A stretch of 7,159 nucleotides of DNA from CAYUDP01 sp964443725. Its GTDB lineage: Bacteria > Patescibacteriota > Minisyncoccia > Phycocordibacterales > JAKFXT01. The notes beneath the pieces are model-generated. The model was given only the letters and a program-made list of their open reading frames with translations, had not been told where the DNA came from and ran no database searches. Position 1 is the stretch's first letter. Every line of letters begins with the position of its first letter. Shown here in pieces: positions 5,844 through 7,159 of the stretch. The position numbers were made by a program, and so were the translations under genes. The stretch is from assembly GCA_964443725.1 (NCBI GenBank), contig CAYUDP010000024.1:1-7159 (forward strand), given 5' to 3'.

Positions 5844-5844
5844 A
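5790..5844 (-). repeat. 55-bp repeat, copy 3 (start of the right contig)
   Basis: Identical to the copies at 5296-5350 and 5635-5689. The right contig begins exactly on the first base of the shared segment. The match in both position and length to the end of the left contig fits a de Bruijn graph vertex of k = 55. Confidence 0.95.
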
Positions 5845-5877
5845 TTATTTAATTTAGATAATAAAAACTAAATTGCC

Positions 5878-6975
5878 TTATATTCTGAATTCTACCACAT
5901 CCCCATCTTTTACTATATATTCCTTGCCCTCAGTTCTAAGAAGCCCCTGCTCTTTGGCGTTTGCATAAGATCCGGCTTTCAATAAAGAATCACAATGTAT
6001 TATCTCAGCGCATATAAATTTATCAGTGAAGTCTGTGTGTATGGCCGATCCGGCATCTTTTGCATTAGTACTATTTTTTATAGTCCAGGCCCTAGTCTCA
6101 TCTTCGCCCGTGGTGAAGAAGGTTATAAGGCTTAGTATTTTGTAGCTCATTTTAATCAATTCATCTATACCATCATTTGAATTTAGGTCCTCTTTGAAAA
6201 CGACTTTCTCTTCTTCGGTAAAATCTTTCAGATCCTCTTCAATTTTTGCATCAATAACAACATATTCGCTTTTTAAATTCTCTTTTATGTATCTTTTCAA
6301 TTCATCAAACCTCCCATCATCAAGTTCATCAATATTTATCCCCCCAGCTTTTTTGTTCAAAGCGTAAATTATTGGTTTTAATGTTAGTAAATTAAGTTGC
6401 TTTACTATTACCCACTCTTCTTCTTTGAGGCTAACACTCGATACCATTTTTTCGTCCAATAATGCGGGTTGGATTTTCTCTAAAACACTTTTCTCAAATA
6501 TAGCTTCTTTGACCCCTCTTTTTACTTCACGTTCAATATTGTTTAGACGATTGTTTACCGTTTGTAGGTCTGCAAGTATAAGCTCTAAATTGATTACAGC
6601 AATATCGTGAATTGGATCGATTTTCCCATCAACGTGTATTATATTGCCATCCTCAAAGATCCTAACAACCTCTACAATAGCATCGGTCTCTCTTATGTTG
6701 GCTAGAAATTTATTACCCAGTCCCTCACCGCTTGATGCACCTTTCACAAGCCCTGCTATATCTACAAATTCAATCGCCGCTGGGACAGTCTTCTTTGATT
6801 TTGAAAAAAGTGTTAACTCGCCAAGCCTATAATCTGGAACTGCTACGACACCCACAGATGGATCTATGGTGCAGAATGGGTAGTTTTGGGCCGGAACGGA
6901 TTTTTTTGTTAAGGCATTGAAAAGAGTTGATTTACCTACATTGGGTAGGCCAACAATACCGATTGATAATCCCAT
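5878..6975 (-). CDS. ychF: Redox-regulated P-loop ATPase/GTPase YchF (OLA1/Obg-related)
   Basis: This is a 365-residue cytoplasmic translation-associated NTPase of the TRAFAC class, which in its family binds ribosomes and prefers ATP. Seen in order: Walker A GLPNVGKS (9-16), the family stretch [12 protein letters not shown] (31-42), G3 [17 protein letters not shown] (72-88), a helical coiled-coil insertion (about 130-195), the G4 position at 207-210, and a C-terminal TGS domain (about 281-365, [15 protein letters not shown] to VVEFRI). H114, linked to hydrolysis in E. coli YchF, and C35, linked there to redox control, fall at the same numbers. The G4 motif reads NKKA, where E. coli YchF has an NxxE-type motif and GTPases NKxD, so the base preference is uncertain. 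Length matches the family (about 363). It starts one base after the upstream stop codon without a clear SD, so coupled translation is likely. Confidence 0.96.
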   Translation of the reverse strand: MGLSIGIVGLPNVGKSTLFNALTKKSVPAQNYPFCTIDPSVGVVAVPDYRLGELTLFSKSKKTVPAAIEFVDIAGLVKGASSGEGLGNKFLANIRETDAIVEVVRIFEDGNIIHVDGKIDPIHDIAVINLELILADLQTVNNRLNNIEREVKRGVKEAIFEKSVLEKIQPALLDEKMVSSVSLKEEEWVIVKQLNLLTLKPIIYALNKKAGGINIDELDDGRFDELKRYIKENLKSEYVVIDAKIEEDLKDFTEEEKVVFKEDLNSNDGIDELIKMSYKILSLITFFTTGEDETRAWTIKNSTNAKDAGSAIHTDFTDKFICAEIIHCDSLLKAGSYANAKEQGLLRTEGKEYIVKDGDVVEFRI

Positions 6976-6976
6976 A

Positions 6977-7159
6977 TTACTTGTCGTTTACTTCTTTCAT
7001 TAATTTCTGTAATTCACTTTGATGTTCTTTCATTACCAAAAGTGAAGCCTGCATTTGGGGCATTCCGTTTTTTATTCTGGCTTCTATTTTTTCACCAATT
7101 TTTTTGAATAGCTCAGGATTTTTTTCTATAAGGCTTATAAGTAGCTCCTGTTGTGATTC
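6977..7159 (-). CDS. C-terminal part of a hypothetical helical protein (runs off the window)
   Basis: An open frame enters from the right edge and ends in TAA at 6979-6977. The visible 60 residues run from ESQQELLISLIEKNPELFKKIGEKIE through RIKNGMPQMQASLLVMKE to LQKLMKEVNDK. They are rich in Lys, Glu, Gln and Leu and look like two or three amphipathic helices, with no membrane segment. I cannot name the family. One base separates its stop from the ychF ATG (TAA-T-ATG), so the two are very probably translated as a pair, which argues that the frame is real. The start and promoter lie outside the window. Confidence 0.7.
   Translation of the reverse strand, partial: ESQQELLISLIEKNPELFKKIGEKIEARIKNGMPQMQASLLVMKEHQSELQKLMKEVNDK

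Noticed and set aside
5296..5844. Three copies of a 55-bp repeat as a possible CRISPR array or integron-like element.
   Set aside because: The spacing is uneven (about 340 and 155 bases), and the repeats are the coding starts of membrane protein genes with a conserved reading frame.
1..7159. tRNA or rRNA genes, insertion sequences, attachment sites, CRISPR arrays or defence genes.
   Set aside because: I read both strands and saw no cloverleaf, transposase, integrase, nuclease or inverted terminal repeat that would support any of these.

Overview
The window looks like a piece of a metagenome-assembled scaffold from a small-genome bacterium of the Candidate Phyla Radiation (Patescibacteria, most likely Parcubacteria-like). 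The reasons are the AT-rich DNA, a DUF5671 membrane protein with a pilin-like tail, a sigma-70 region 4 protein fused to HARE-HTH-type modules, several genes without Shine-Dalgarno sequences, and two scaffold gaps of exactly 100 N. The lineage is inferred from gene content, not from a marker tree. TGA is not read through in any recognised gene, so the standard bacterial code fits.

Layout, reading the mostly minus-strand genes in transcription order from the right edge: the C-terminal 60 codons of an unrecognised helical protein (7159-6977); ychF, a TGS-domain P-loop NTPase, one base later (6975-5878); then a tandem family of ~100-residue three-helix membrane proteins (a fragment at 5843-5790, a complete gene at 5688-5386, another at 5349-5005). 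Spacers of 34-36 bp make this look like one operon, closed by a weak hairpin at 4971-4993. Next come the DUF5671/pseudopilin-like gene (4941-3949), a bidirectional terminator, a lone plus-strand gene of 106 codons (3582-3902), a divergent promoter region, leuS (3493-1220, with an internal gap) and its terminator, and finally the sigma-region-4/HARE-HTH gene (1117-83) with its own promoter, leader hairpin and terminator.

The genes do not form a single pathway. leuS and ychF are translation-related housekeeping genes, and the 344-residue DNA-binding protein is probably a transcription regulator. The small membrane proteins and the DUF5671 protein are envelope proteins of unknown role. The 106-residue protein is an orphan on the opposite strand with clearly higher GC.

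The most informative oddity is the paralog array. The same 55-mer occurs three times, and two of the copies are the exact contig ends flanking the N gap. That is what a de Bruijn assembly graph produces when one vertex is written twice, so the apparent third gene may not exist. No complete new defence, mobile or CRISPR system is visible here. The best candidates for unexplored biology are the sigma4-HARE protein, the orphan 106-residue gene, and the paralogs that share an identical N-terminus.
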